Below are positions 1 to 11,071 of a stretch of 64,000 nt of DNA, piece by piece. The notes beneath the pieces are model-generated. The model did not search any database, was not told where the DNA came from, and worked only from the letters and a program-made list of their open reading frames with translations. Source of the DNA: Caballeronia catudaia (GTDB taxonomy: Bacteria; Pseudomonadota; Gammaproteobacteria; Burkholderiales; Burkholderiaceae). The stretch is taken from assembly GCF_001544755.2 (NCBI RefSeq), contig NZ_FCOF02000022.1, forward strand, positions 1 through 64,000, in the 5' to 3' direction. A program made the position numbers and the translations under genes. Each line of letters opens with the position of its first letter. Position 1 is the stretch's first letter.

Positions 1-336
1 ATCACCGTGTGGCTGGTCGGTCATCCGCCGCTGGCCAGCATGCTCGAACGCACACCTTACGCCGCGCTCTACAGCCGGATCCAGACGCGCGTGCAGTTGC
101 AGCCTGTGATCGAGCGCGAACGCTTTGCGCAGCTCATCACGCACGCGCTCAAGACCGCCGGCTGTACCCATACGCTGTTGGCCGATTCCGGGCTCGAACT
201 GCTGCGTCAGGCTTCGCGCGGGTTACCCCGGCAGGCCGGGCGCATCTTGCGTACTGCCATGCAGCTCGCAGTCCCCCGCGGACTCAACCATCTCCCCGAC
301 GAGCTGTTGCAGCAAGCCATCGAGGAAATGCGTTAA
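1..336 (+). CDS. ExeA/TniB-like AAA ATPase, C-terminal part (partial)
   Basis: The reading frame is open at the first base of the window and stops at 336, so only about 111 C-terminal residues are present. They resemble the lid and C-terminal part of ExeA/TniB-type AAA ATPases, which assist DDE transposases in target selection: a segment beginning GHPPLASML, then an HTLLADSGLELL segment and an arginine-rich stretch with GLPRQAGRIL. The Walker motifs would lie upstream, outside the window. The gene is followed after 42 bases by a small ORF. The family call rests on my recognition of the pattern without an alignment. A general secretion ATPase label (ExeA) is the usual alternative name. Confidence 0.6.
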   Translation: MTVWLVGHPPLASMLERTPYAALYSRIQTRVQLQPVIERERFAQLITHALKTAGCTHTLLADSGLELLRQASRGLPRQAGRILRTAMQLAVPRGLNHLPDELLQQAIEEMR

Positions 337-378
337 ACGCGATCTCTAAACCGTCATTCTTCAACCGCGAGGTACACC

Positions 379-570
379 ATGTTCATCTTTACCCGAAACA
401 CGACGCCCCGCCGTCCCGAGCTCACCGATGAAGCGGCCTACCTGATCCGGATCATGCTCGCCGACCTCTACCACTGGTTCGACTGGGAATACGGAAAGCA
501 GGCACGCCGCTATCGTCCGCCCGACGGCGTTCCGCCGCTCGACGAGGATCCCCTGGACGATCCATTCTGA
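379..570 (+). CDS. Small hypothetical protein, 63 aa
   Basis: This short ORF starts with ATG after a GAGG-like ribosome site (gaggtacacc) and ends just before a strong hairpin terminator. The product is acidic and proline-rich at its C-terminus (PPLDEDPLDDPF) and has an aromatic centre (LYHWFDWEYG). It has no signal peptide or membrane segment. I do not recognise a domain. Its position directly behind the transposon ATPase and ahead of the terminator suggests it is the last gene of that transposon operon. Confidence 0.5.
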   Translation: MFIFTRNTTPRRPELTDEAAYLIRIMLADLYHWFDWEYGKQARRYRPPDGVPPLDEDPLDDPF

Positions 571-575
571 CCTTC

Positions 576-602
576 GGCCCCGGCGTTCATCGCGCCGGGG
601 CC
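576..602 (+). terminator. Hairpin terminator after the transposon ATPase operon
   Basis: A perfect 10-bp inverted repeat, GGCCCCGGCG and CGCCGGGGCC, flanks a 7-base loop (ttcatcg). It begins 5 bases after the stop codon at 570 and is followed by gtttca, so there is only a weak T-run. The position and stem strength suit transcription termination of the upstream pair of genes. Confidence 0.65.
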
Positions 603-689
603 GTTTCACATGGGCGTCCGTACGCGCGACGCTTCCCCGTCTGGCTGCCCGTTCCGTCGCGCACTGCTCAAGACAACATACTTCTCGTC

Positions 690-1576
690 GGGCGCGCGAC
701 GAACTTCATCATCTCACCTCGAATAGCACGCGACGCCGGACCTATTCCAGCGCGCGCCATAACACCTGGCAGCGGGCGCTGCGCCCAAAGACATGCAAAC
801 TTGTCGCGACACCGGCGCTGGCAAAACTTGTGGCAGCAAAGCTGCAACTGGAATGGTCGCCGCAGCAGGTCGCCGGATGGCTAAAGCGAACATGGCCGGG
901 CAACGAGGGTTTTCACGTGTCTCACGAAACGATCTATCGGACGCTCTTTATTCAAGCACGCGGCGCGCTGAAAAAAGAGCTGCTGGAGCACCTGCGGCGC
1001 ACCCGTGCCATGCGTCGCTCACGTCATCACACGCAGAAGACCGAAGATCACGGTCGTATCCGCGATGCTGTTTCGATCAGTGAACGTCCCGCCACGGTTG
1101 CGGACCGCGCCGTTCCGGGGCACTGGGAAGGCGACCTCCTGTGTGGCAGCGGTAACAGCCAAATTGCTACGCTTGTCGAGCGACACACACGCTATGTGAT
1201 GCTAGTCAAGATTGACAGCAAGGACAGTGAAACTGTGGCTAAGGCGCTCATCAAACACGCCGGCAAGCTTCCGCAAGAGCTCTACAAATCGCTTACCTGG
1301 GATCGCGGCACCGAGATGGCGGGGCACAAACGGTTCACCATTGCCACTGACATTGCCGTGTATTTCTGTGACCCCAAGCATCCGTGGCGACGCGGCTCTA
1401 ACGAGAATACGAACGGGCTGTTGAGACAGTACTTCCCAAAAGGGATCGATCTATCGGCTTATTCGCAAGCCAAACTCAATGCTGTGGCGAGAAGGCTAAA
1501 CGAGCGGCCCCGGAAAATGCTGGATTACGAGACACCAGCTGAAAGATTCCATCAAGCTATTGCATCGACCGGTTGA
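690..1576 (+). pseudogene. IS30-family transposase, 5' end degraded
   Basis: The downstream frame encodes the C-terminal two thirds of an IS30-type transposase. The SPQQVAGWL and SHETIYRTLF segments are followed by the DDE catalytic core: GHWEGDLL (first Asp), WDRGTE (second Asp) and NENTNGLLRQYFPKG (Glu). Upstream, HNTWQRALRPKTCKL continues in the same frame back to about 720. The preceding helix-turn-helix part (around GRATNFIISPRIARDAG from 690) lies in another frame, so the N-terminal region is frameshifted and eroded. No start codon with a convincing ribosome site is present. Terminal repeats were not found. The 3' end overlaps the tail of the DUF488 remnant on the other strand, suggesting the element inserted there. 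Confidence 0.75.
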
Positions 1577-2005
1577 ATCCGCCATTCCTCCCGAGATCGT
1601 GGCGTCGAGCAAATGACGCTATTGGTGCGCCTTGTCGAACAGCACGTCTCTTTAAGACCACGGCATCATCATGCGTCTCGTCACGCGCGCAGTAGACGAG
1701 CGTGACCGTATGCCGCTTTGTCAGCGCGCGAAGGCGATCGAGCTCATCCTGGTGCTGTTGCACCAGCAACTCGGCGCGATAGCGGCGCTGAAATTCAGGC
1801 CAGCGCTGCGGATCATCGTCGAACCATTCTCGCAACTCTGTACTGGGTGCGATATCTTTCATCCAATCGTCGAGCGCGGCTTCTTCCTTGCTCACGCCGC
1901 GCAGCCAAAGCCGATCGATGAGGATCCGCGTACCGCCATCCGGTTGGCGGCTTCGTACGCACGCTTGATCCGCAGATGGTCACTGAGGAACGACGTCGTA
2001 GTCAT
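1557..2005 (-). pseudogene. DUF488 (YeaO-like) protein, frameshifted and 3'-truncated
   Basis: From an ATG at 2005 the frame gives MTTTSFLSDHLRIKRAYEAA, matching the start of DUF488 proteins. The family motif then continues in another frame as DGGTRILIDRLWLRGVSKEE and WMKDIAPSTELREWF. The join is near 1938-1945 and a single missing base would restore the gene. The C-terminus (after VVLKRR) reads out into the end of the IS30 element and differs from what I expect for the family. Function of DUF488 is poorly known. The frameshift may be real decay or a sequencing indel, because the next gene carries the same kind of lesion. Confidence 0.7.
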
Positions 2006-2186
2006 GTTTGCGCTGCACCGTGGGGTCATATTCGCAAGCCGCGCGCTTGCGCACCTCTTCCGACGCACATCATACTGTGCGACCGGTCCATTTCGACATT
2101 GTATGATTTTTACAGCCGCAGGCGCACGATGCATTCGGTGCCGGCCACGACCACAAAATGGCAGGTTCCGATACCGATGACTTTAG

Positions 2187-2785
2187 ATGCCTGAACGACG
2201 ACGCACCCCACTCGACGCGCTGCTTACTGAAATCCGCGCTTGCCGCGCATGCGAAGCCGAATTGCCACTCGGCCCGCGGCCCGTGCTGCGGCACATCGCG
2301 ATGCCCGTATACTGATCGTCGGCCAGGCGCCGGGCGCACGCGTGCATGCGAGCGGTATCCCATGGAACGACGCCAGTGGCAAGCGGCTGCGGGAATGGCT
2401 CGACGTTGACACCGACATTTTCTATGATGCCTCGCGCTTCGCGATCGTGCCCATGGCTTTCTGCTATCCCGGGCGCGGCGCGAGCGGAGATACGGCGCCG
2501 CGCCCCGAATGCGCGGAGCTGTGGCTCGACCGGCTACTCGCCGAACTCCCCGCGATCCGCCTCACGCTGCTGGTCGGCCAGTACGCGCAGCGGCAATTTC
2601 TCGGCGGTGCACGAAAAGCGACGCTGACCGACACTGTGCAGGCATGGCGTGAATTCGGCCCGGACGTGGTGCCGCTGCCGCATCCATCGCCGCGCAACCA
2701 AGGGTGGTTCAAGCACCATCCTTGGTTCGAGACCGACGTGCTGCCCGAGTTGCGGCGTCGGGTTTCCCGGCAACTCGCCGCTTGA
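2187..2785 (+). pseudogene. Uracil-DNA glycosylase family protein, single-base frameshift
   Basis: The likely start is the ATG at 2187. That frame gives MPERRRTPLDALLTEIRACR and a CxxC pair (CRAC) ending at GPRPVLRH. The rest of the protein is one frame away: DARILIVGQAPG (active-site loop), SGIPWNDASG, and the C-terminal PHPSPRN motif characteristic of uracil-DNA glycosylase superfamily proteins. One inserted base around 2290-2296 would fuse the two parts into roughly 199 residues. Members excise uracil from DNA. As read, no intact enzyme is made unless translation begins internally near 2240, which would lose the CxxC region. This could be a sequencing indel rather than a mutation. Confidence 0.75.
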
Positions 2786-2891
2786 TGTTCCGGCGACCCG
2801 GTCCCTCGCTCTTCCTTACTCCATGACACGCATCGAAAGCGAATTACATCAACGCCATAAAAGAGAGAAGGGGGACGCACGCGCGCTTTTC

Positions 2892-3803
2892 TCAGGTCAA
2901 GTGATAAAGACGAATTGGAGCGATTGGTTCCGGCAGGGGGCGTCCGCATAGTTCGAGAATAGAGCGTTCGATATTGCACGCCATGGCGTCGAGCGCGAGC
3001 GCGTTCGGCGCGACTGTAAACGGTTCGGCCACTTCGCTCGCAATCGCTTCGAGCGCGATCAGCGTATAGGAGATGAACACACACAGCAGGGGCGTGAAGA
3101 ACTCCGTCGAATCAACCAGTCCGAACGGCAACATGATGCAGTAAGCATAGACGGTTCGGTGCAACAATACGCTATAGGAGAATGGGATTGGGGTGGAGGC
3201 GATGCGTTCGCATCCACCGACGGCTGCGCCTAATTCGTTGATCTGCGCATCGAGCAGCCAGAGCGTCTCCGCACCTGCTCGTCCGTGGAGTTCCGTCTGT
3301 GCAAGTTCGCGACGGATTTCATCGAGCAGCGCTGTGGGTTTGTAGTGCTTCAGGCGTAGTGCCTCGACCTGATCGAGCCCCAGCAGGCGCACGAAATCCG
3401 AGGTCGGATCTGTGCCTCGCAGTTCATGCTTGAGTGCGTAGACGAAGGCAATCATCATCTGCGTCATTTGAAGCCTGTTCGCATGCTCCGGGACGTAACA
3501 TAATATTTGTGACGTCAACGCCCGCGTAGAGATTAGCAGATTGCCCCACAAATGACGCGCTTCATTGAACCGCCCATAGCTTGCGTTATTGCGGAACGCG
3601 AGAAAGATGGCAAGGGCGAGGCCGAACAAGGTGAAAGGTGCGGTGTTGAGGGGAATCTTCTCTCCAAAGATCCGTCCGTGCGTGAATGCGGCGGTGATGC
3701 TGACGACCGCCATGAAAGCCAACTGCGGAATGATCGATTGAAGAACGGAACCGTTCCACACAAACAACAAGCGGAACCAGTTTTCAGTCGGCCTCACGAT
3801 CAT
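2892..3803 (-). CDS. Bestrophin-family anion channel
   Basis: The 303-residue protein is a typical bacterial bestrophin (UPF0187), forming pentameric anion channels in the inner membrane. It shows the N-terminal RPTENWFRLLFVWNGSVL segment, hydrophobic segments at about 22-40 and 57-70, the family block FLAFRNNASYGRFNEARHLW, and the C-terminal TPIPFSYSVLLHRTVYAYC pore-region motif followed by LLPFGLVD. The length is normal. It is transcribed away from the glycosylase remnant and lies downstream of cydB on the same strand with a gap of about 130 bases, so it may be read through from the cyd operon. The ion and physiological role are not evident. Confidence 0.9.
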   Translation of the reverse strand: MIVRPTENWFRLLFVWNGSVLQSIIPQLAFMAVVSITAAFTHGRIFGEKIPLNTAPFTLFGLALAIFLAFRNNASYGRFNEARHLWGNLLISTRALTSQILCYVPEHANRLQMTQMMIAFVYALKHELRGTDPTSDFVRLLGLDQVEALRLKHYKPTALLDEIRRELAQTELHGRAGAETLWLLDAQINELGAAVGGCERIASTPIPFSYSVLLHRTVYAYCIMLPFGLVDSTEFFTPLLCVFISYTLIALEAIASEVAEPFTVAPNALALDAMACNIERSILELCGRPLPEPIAPIRLYHLT

Positions 3804-3931
3804 GGTGTGCTCTTTTCATGTACTGAATCACGCGTCCTCCGGCAGGCGCGCTGCGCAGGTTCGCGCGCGAACGGAGTCAGGGCTCGCGCAGCTTCGAACA
3901 CGACGATCGTCCGTCCGTTAGCCGGTCCGAG

Positions 3932-4939
3932 TCAATGGTAGCCAGGGTCTCCTTCCCGTACTTTGCCCCGAAATACGCGATATTGCATGGCGTTATAGAC
4001 GAGAATGATCGGTAGCACGATCACGGTGCCAACAAGCGCAAAGAGCTGGCTTGAGTGACTCGACGAAGCATCCCAGATCGTCAGCGACGGAGGGAGGATA
4101 TACGGCCAGATACTGATGACGAGGCCGGTATAGCCGAGAAAGCAGATGCCGAGTGTCAGAAGGAACGGCATTGCCTCGTGCTGCAGCCGGATCGAGCGGA
4201 GAATGCCCCACACGCAGAGAATGACGAGTATCGGTACGGGAATGAACCATCCGAGCTGGCCGCTTCCAAACCAGCGTTTCTCTACGGCTGGCAAGCCGAT
4301 CACGGTCCAGAGGCTGACGATCGCAATCGTTGCGAGCAGGGCAATCGCGAGGGGGCGCATCAATTGTCGCATCTTGCGCTGCAGCTCCCCATCCGTTTTG
4401 AGAATGAGCCAGCCACACCCTAACGTTGCATAGGTCATCAGCACGCCGAAGCCGCAGAACACACTGAACGGGGAGAGCCAATCGAACGGCTCGCCGACGA
4501 AGCGCGCGTCGACAATCTTGATGCCCTGTAGCAGGGAGCCCAGCGTGACGCCCTGGCAGAACGCCGCCAGCGCCGAGCCACCAATGAATGCGAGATCCCA
4601 GGCATGCTGCGTGCGTTTGGCCTTTGCGCGCAATTCGAACGCCGCCCCCCGAAAAATCAACCCAACGACCATCAGGATAAGCGGCATATAGTTGGCCGGC
4701 AGGAGGGTGGAGTAGACAACGGGAAAAGCCCCGTAGAGACCAGCACCGCCGAGCACCAGAAACGTCTCGTTGCCGTCCCAAACTGGGGCGACGGTATTGA
4801 GCATCACGTGACGATCGCCCTTTTCTTCAAAGAACGGAAACAGCAAGCCGATGCCCAGATCGAAGCCGTCAAGCGTGACATAGATAAAGACACCGAGGCC
4901 GATAATAAACGCCCAGATGATGGGAAGATCGATGGACAT
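3932..4939 (-). CDS. cydB: Cytochrome bd ubiquinol oxidase subunit II
   Basis: The 335-residue integral membrane protein is the second subunit of a bd-type quinol oxidase, which reduces oxygen to water with electrons from ubiquinol. Family features include the N-terminal WAFIIGLGVFIYVTLDGFDLG segment, then NTVAPVWDGNETFLVLGG and an FRGAAFELRAKAK block, with multiple membrane helices throughout. It begins 4 bases after the cydA stop codon, so the two are translationally linked. The short protein and its partner's short Q-loop fit the cyanide-insensitive (CIO) type. No cydX-like small gene follows directly. Confidence 0.95.
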   Translation of the reverse strand: MSIDLPIIWAFIIGLGVFIYVTLDGFDLGIGLLFPFFEEKGDRHVMLNTVAPVWDGNETFLVLGGAGLYGAFPVVYSTLLPANYMPLILMVVGLIFRGAAFELRAKAKRTQHAWDLAFIGGSALAAFCQGVTLGSLLQGIKIVDARFVGEPFDWLSPFSVFCGFGVLMTYATLGCGWLILKTDGELQRKMRQLMRPLAIALLATIAIVSLWTVIGLPAVEKRWFGSGQLGWFIPVPILVILCVWGILRSIRLQHEAMPFLLTLGICFLGYTGLVISIWPYILPPSLTIWDASSSHSSQLFALVGTVIVLPIILVYNAMQYRVFRGKVREGDPGYH

Positions 4940-4943
4940 GACA

Positions 4944-6332
4944 TTATTCTCCTTCCAGCACGTCTAGGGCACGGTTGTGCAGTTCAGGGTACTTCAACGA
5001 CTCGCGGGTTTCGAGACCTTCCGCAGGCCCTGCGTTCATCATCTTCAGCATGTAATAGACGCCGACGCCGAATACGAGGAAATACACGATGATCAATATC
5101 AACAAAGTGACGCCCGCTTGCTGGCTGCCGATGGGCGAGACCGAGTCTATCGTCCGTACCACGCCGTAAACTGTCCAGGGCTGGCGGCCTACCTCCGTCG
5201 TGATCCACCCGGCTAGCAGCGCCACGATGCCCGACGGACCCATGCAGAATACAAACCATTGATACCAGCGGGCCTCGTAAAGCCGGCCGTTGCGCCGCAG
5301 CAGCAGTCCAACGATCGATGTCAATAACATCAGCATGCCAAGACCGGCCATGATGCGGAACGTCCAGAACACGATTGGCGAATAAGGGCGATCTTGCGGC
5401 GGAAACTCCTTCATGCCGCGGATCTCGCCGGTCCAGCTATGGGTCAGAATCAAGCTGCCGAGGTGAGGCACTTGAATCGCGTATCGTGTAGTCTCCGCGT
5501 CCATGTCGGGCAGACCGAACAGGTTCAGCGCGGTGCCGCCATGCTCGGTTTCCCAAAGACCTTCGATGGCTGCAATCTTCACTGGCTGATACTCGCGCGT
5601 GTTCAGCCCGTGTGCGTCGCCGACCAGGATCTGTATCGGCGTTAGCACGAGCAGCATCCATAGCGCCATTGACAGGCTGCGCTTGACCGGTACGTCGCGC
5701 CGGCCATGGAGGAGGTGCCATGCACCGCAAGCGGCAACAATGAAGGCCGCTACGATAAACGCGGCGATCGTCATGTGCACCAGTCGATAGGGAAACGACG
5801 GATTGAAAATCACCTTGAACCAGTCGACTGGGACAATACGACCATTCTCCATGGCAAAGCCCTGCGGTGTCTGCATGAAGCTGTTTGACGCTAGAATCCA
5901 GAACGTCGAAATCAGCGTTCCAACCGCGACCATGAGCGTCGCGAAAAAGTGTGCACGAGGACTCACCCGGTGCCAGCCAAATAGCATGATCCCGAGAAAC
6001 CCCGCTTCCAGAAAGAACGCCGTGAGGACCTCATAGGTCAATAGCGGTCCGGTGATGTTGCCGGCAATCATGGAGAAGCCGCTCCAGTTTGTGCCGAACT
6101 CATAGGCCATCACGACGCCGGAGACAACGCCCATCCCGAAGCCGACAGCAAAGATCCTCGACCAGAACACGTACATGTCCTTGTACGCTTTGTCGCCAGT
6201 CAGCAGAAAGCGCCACTCGAGCACGGCGAGGAAGCTGGCCATGCCGATACTGATCGCCGGAAAGACGATATGAAATGAAACCGTGAACGCAAACTGCAAC
6301 CTGGCGAGATGAAAGGCGTCGAAGATTTCCAT
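4944..6332 (-). CDS. cydA: Cytochrome bd ubiquinol oxidase subunit I
   Basis: The 462-residue heme-bearing subunit of a bd oxidase. The N-terminus (MEIFDAFHLARLQFAFTVSF, then HIVFPAISIG) carries the conserved His region. The mid-protein PVDWFKVIFNPSFPYR block, the GDAHG turn and the GWITTEVGRQPWTVYG motif near the quinol site are all present. At this length it lacks the extended Q-loop of E. coli CydA, so it belongs to the short-loop CIO-like class. It is the first gene of a cydAB operon. Such oxidases support respiration at low oxygen or when cytochrome c oxidases are inhibited. Confidence 0.95.
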   Translation of the reverse strand: MEIFDAFHLARLQFAFTVSFHIVFPAISIGMASFLAVLEWRFLLTGDKAYKDMYVFWSRIFAVGFGMGVVSGVVMAYEFGTNWSGFSMIAGNITGPLLTYEVLTAFFLEAGFLGIMLFGWHRVSPRAHFFATLMVAVGTLISTFWILASNSFMQTPQGFAMENGRIVPVDWFKVIFNPSFPYRLVHMTIAAFIVAAFIVAACGAWHLLHGRRDVPVKRSLSMALWMLLVLTPIQILVGDAHGLNTREYQPVKIAAIEGLWETEHGGTALNLFGLPDMDAETTRYAIQVPHLGSLILTHSWTGEIRGMKEFPPQDRPYSPIVFWTFRIMAGLGMLMLLTSIVGLLLRRNGRLYEARWYQWFVFCMGPSGIVALLAGWITTEVGRQPWTVYGVVRTIDSVSPIGSQQAGVTLLILIIVYFLVFGVGVYYMLKMMNAGPAEGLETRESLKYPELHNRALDVLEGE

Positions 6333-6587
6333 AATCGGTCAATAGCTCCAGGTGATGACATCAAGCGTGTGACGACAAACGTCATGCGGAGGTGCTCGAC
6401 TAGGCGATAAATCTGACGCCCGTTGGAACAGATTTCACCGGTTTGCGAAGCAAATGGCGGGGTGGGCGCGGCCCCGCTTTTATCGCGCGGTCTTTCTCTT
6501 CACCGCGCGACGCCGCGCCCCAGCCGCCTGAATGCCGACCGACACGACGGCAAAGCGCGGCATATCAGGCAAGCAGCCAATGCAAGG

Positions 6588-8864
<2,277 letters not shown>

Positions 8865-9115
8865 ATGAACCTCCAATAAACGAGCGTAGTCCTGCTAGGG
8901 ACGGGATAGCCTGTTGATTTCAAGGCTTCGCCGTCTCGCGGCTGACGAGGCGGCTACTGCGGTTAAGTCTAGTTAATCTAAATTCTTGCACAAGAGGAAA
9001 ATTGACATGCGCTAAGATTAATCAAAGCAGCGCTAGGTTTCTCCGTATATATCGGTTTTCAAATGCCGGTACTGTGTATTATTAAAACGCCGACTTATTG
9101 CTATAAAAATTGCGC

Positions 9116-9129
9116 TAAGGAAACGCTGA
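9116..9129 (+). repeat. Left terminal inverted repeat of the IS5-type element
   Basis: TAAGGAAACGCTGA pairs with the right-end repeat at 10317-10330 with one mismatch. Its outer bases overlap the CTA target duplication. Confidence 0.8.
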
Positions 9130-10327
9130 TCAATTCGACTCGGCCGTCATCGCAGATGTGGCCGAGGACGTTGTAGAAGCAAGCTCACGGAACGGAACCA
9201 TAGTGATGAAGCGGCAGATCAGCTTTGCAGAGGCGGAAAGTGCGGGCAAGAAGCGCGTGACCAAGCGTCAGCGCTTCCTGGCTGAGATGGAGACGGTCGT
9301 GCCGTGGCCGCGTTTGCTGGCGGCGATCGAACCATACTACCCGAAGGGCGAGCGAGGCCGACCGCCGATTGGCTTGGAACGTATGCTGCGTATTTACTTC
9401 CTTCAGCAGTGGTACGGGTTGTCGGATGAAGCGCTCGAAGACGCGCTCTATGACAGCATCGCGATGCGCGGCTTCGCCGGCATTGATCTGGCAGTTGAGA
9501 ACGCGCCGGATGCGACCACGCTGTTGAAGTTCCGGCGTCTGTTGCTCGAGCACGATCTGACGCGCAAGTTGTTTGACGAAATCGGCATCTCGCTGTGTGA
9601 GCGCGGGTTGATGATGAAAGAAGGGACGCTGGTCGACGCGACGATCATTGAGGCGCCGGCTTCGACCAAGAACGCCGGGAAGAGTCGCGACCCGGAGATG
9701 CATCAGACCAAGAAAGGAAACGCGTGGCACTTCGGTATGAAGGCCCACGTCGGCGTCGATGCCGAATCTGGCCTCGTGCATAGCGTGGTGGGCACGGCGG
9801 CCAATGAGTCGGATGTGTCGCAGGCCCATGCCCTGTTGCACGGCCATGAGCAGGAAGCGTTCGGCGACGCGGGCTACATCGGCGTGGACAAACGCGACGA
9901 AATGAAGGGCAAGTCGGTGAAATGGCGCGTAGCGGCCAAGCGCGGAAAGATCAAGGCGATGCAGGATGGTCCGCTGAAGGATCTGGTGATCGCGCTCGAG
10001 AAAACCAAGGCGCAAATCCGCGCTCGGGTCGAGCATCCGTTTCATATCATCAAGAACCTGTTCCGTCATCGCAAAGTGCGCTACAAGGGACTGGCCAAGA
10101 ACACGGCGCAACTGTTCAGCCTGTTGGGCTTGGCGAACCTGGTGATCGCGCGAAATCTGTTGCGCTCCGTTCATGGAAGCAATCCGTCTTGTGTTTGAAA
10201 AATGCGAGAAGTGAAGCCCGTTTTCGGCGGAACTCCCAAGAATTACCTTGGTTTCGCTTCGTCATCCGAAAATTGTGAACCAGCGCTGCCGATAACCTCG
10301 CGCGCTGACCCATTATTCAGCGTTTCC
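9118..10327 (+). mobile_element. IS5-family insertion sequence, about 1.2 kb, apparently complete
   Basis: The element is bounded by imperfect terminal inverted repeats. TAAGGAAACGCTGA lies on the left at 9116-9129. The right end at 10317-10330 reads TAGGGAAACGCTGA in reverse complement. They share 13 of 14 bases. CTA flanks both ends (9115-9117 and 10328-10330), consistent with a 3-bp target duplication. A single intact transposase gene fills it. Removing the element would rejoin AT-rich sequence upstream of the molybdopterin oxidoreductase gene, so the insertion split that upstream region. Confidence 0.85.
9206..10198 (+). CDS. IS5-family transposase
   Basis: About 330 residues from the ATG at 9206 (MKRQISFAEAE); an in-frame GTG at 9158 would add 16 residues. 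The DUF772-type N-terminal domain (RGRPPIGLERMLRIYFLQQW) and the DDE core are visible: VDATIIEAP (Asp), HFGMKAHVGVDAESGLVHS, FGDAGYIGVDKR (Asp) and the C-terminal YKGLAKNTAQLFSLLGLANL region with the RARVEHPFHIIKN segment carrying the Glu. The frame is intact, so the element could be active. It catalyses cut-and-paste transposition of its own IS. Confidence 0.93.
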   Translation: MKRQISFAEAESAGKKRVTKRQRFLAEMETVVPWPRLLAAIEPYYPKGERGRPPIGLERMLRIYFLQQWYGLSDEALEDALYDSIAMRGFAGIDLAVENAPDATTLLKFRRLLLEHDLTRKLFDEIGISLCERGLMMKEGTLVDATIIEAPASTKNAGKSRDPEMHQTKKGNAWHFGMKAHVGVDAESGLVHSVVGTAANESDVSQAHALLHGHEQEAFGDAGYIGVDKRDEMKGKSVKWRVAAKRGKIKAMQDGPLKDLVIALEKTKAQIRARVEHPFHIIKNLFRHRKVRYKGLAKNTAQLFSLLGLANLVIARNLLRSVHGSNPSCV

Positions 10328-10330
10328 CTA
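10317..10330 (-). repeat. Right terminal inverted repeat of the IS5-type element
   Basis: TCAGCGTTTCCCTA on the plus strand is the reverse complement of the left repeat apart from one base. It is followed by AAT, giving CTA flanks on both sides. Confidence 0.8.
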
Positions 10331-10930
10331 AATATCGTTATAAAACTATATCGAGCATTTAACGGTTTGCCCTTCATGCCACTCTCATGACGTCAAGGCG
10401 GTAGCTCGGAACATCGCCGTCTCGCATCCGCCAGGTGGAGTGTGTCATTGACAGAGCACCGACAGCAGGCTTGGCTCAGCGGATAACACACACTATGTGT
10501 ATGGTCTGCTCACTCCGTTAGTCGATCGCTTCGCTTGGCAAAAATTGCACTTCGACCCCAGGTATCCGCGTGTGAGCGTTCGAAGCCTCTTTTCGCAGGC
10601 TTGTCTTTCGCGCTAGCTCTGCACGCCGAAAGTGACAACCGATCGGCTGAGACGCACTAGCGGGAAAGAACGCCACGATGTCGCTCTGCAACTAGCAATG
10701 ATTGGATGCAAAACTAACACGAACGCACCGCGCGGCGCCACTGATCAAATCCTATTGATAAGTCGGACTCCTGTTAACATCTTTCAATCCGATACTATGT
10801 ATCGGATTTGCGCTCGGAAAGTAGCGTCGCTAATCAACAGGCCGGGACAAGTCGTTGACTGAAGCGGAAGAGCAGTGGGTGCGGGCGAGTCGCGTGGTCC
10901 CGCGCACCCGGAAAATGGGGAACAGCGCTA
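10331..10930. other. 600-base stretch without a supported gene
   Basis: Short open frames exist, but none has a convincing ribosome site or recognisable product. The first 60 bases are AT-rich and were contiguous with the sequence left of the IS before it inserted. The only clear structure is the perfect 10-bp-arm palindrome at 10786-10808. Confidence 0.5.
10786..10808. promoter_or_regulatory. Perfect 23-bp palindrome, candidate operator
   Basis: The arms AATCCGATAC and GTATCGGATT are perfect inverted copies separated by TAT. No T-run follows, so it looks like a protein-binding site rather than a terminator. It lies in a gene-poor stretch about 120 bases past the 3' end of the small membrane protein gene encoded on the other strand. 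The regulator is unknown. Confidence 0.5.
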
Positions 10931-11071
10931 CTATTTCCGCATTATCGCTGCTATCAGCAGACGAACCGGCAATACGAGAAGGGTGACAGCGCCTATTCCC
11001 AAAAGCCAGAGAATCAACATCCACTTCAGGTCGGTTAGAAAACCCGTGCGCCGACTTGGCGATTCCTTCAT
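10931..11071 (-). CDS. Small single-pass membrane protein, 46 aa (possibly DUF2474-like)
   Basis: A short gene begins at the ATG at 11071 with an excellent ribosome site (GGAGG, 6 bases upstream). The product starts MKESPSRRTGFLTDLKW and continues with one long hydrophobic helix (MLILWLLGIGAVTLLVLPVRLL) ending in a basic tail (IAAIMRK). The K/R-rich head, the LxxWLLGIG pattern and the RLL..IM end recall DUF2474 proteins, tiny subunit-like proteins often found with CIO-type bd oxidases. That link is suggestive only, since cydAB lies about 4.6 kb away on the same strand beyond the molybdopterin gene and the IS. Confidence 0.55.
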   Translation of the reverse strand: MKESPSRRTGFLTDLKWMLILWLLGIGAVTLLVLPVRLLIAAIMRK

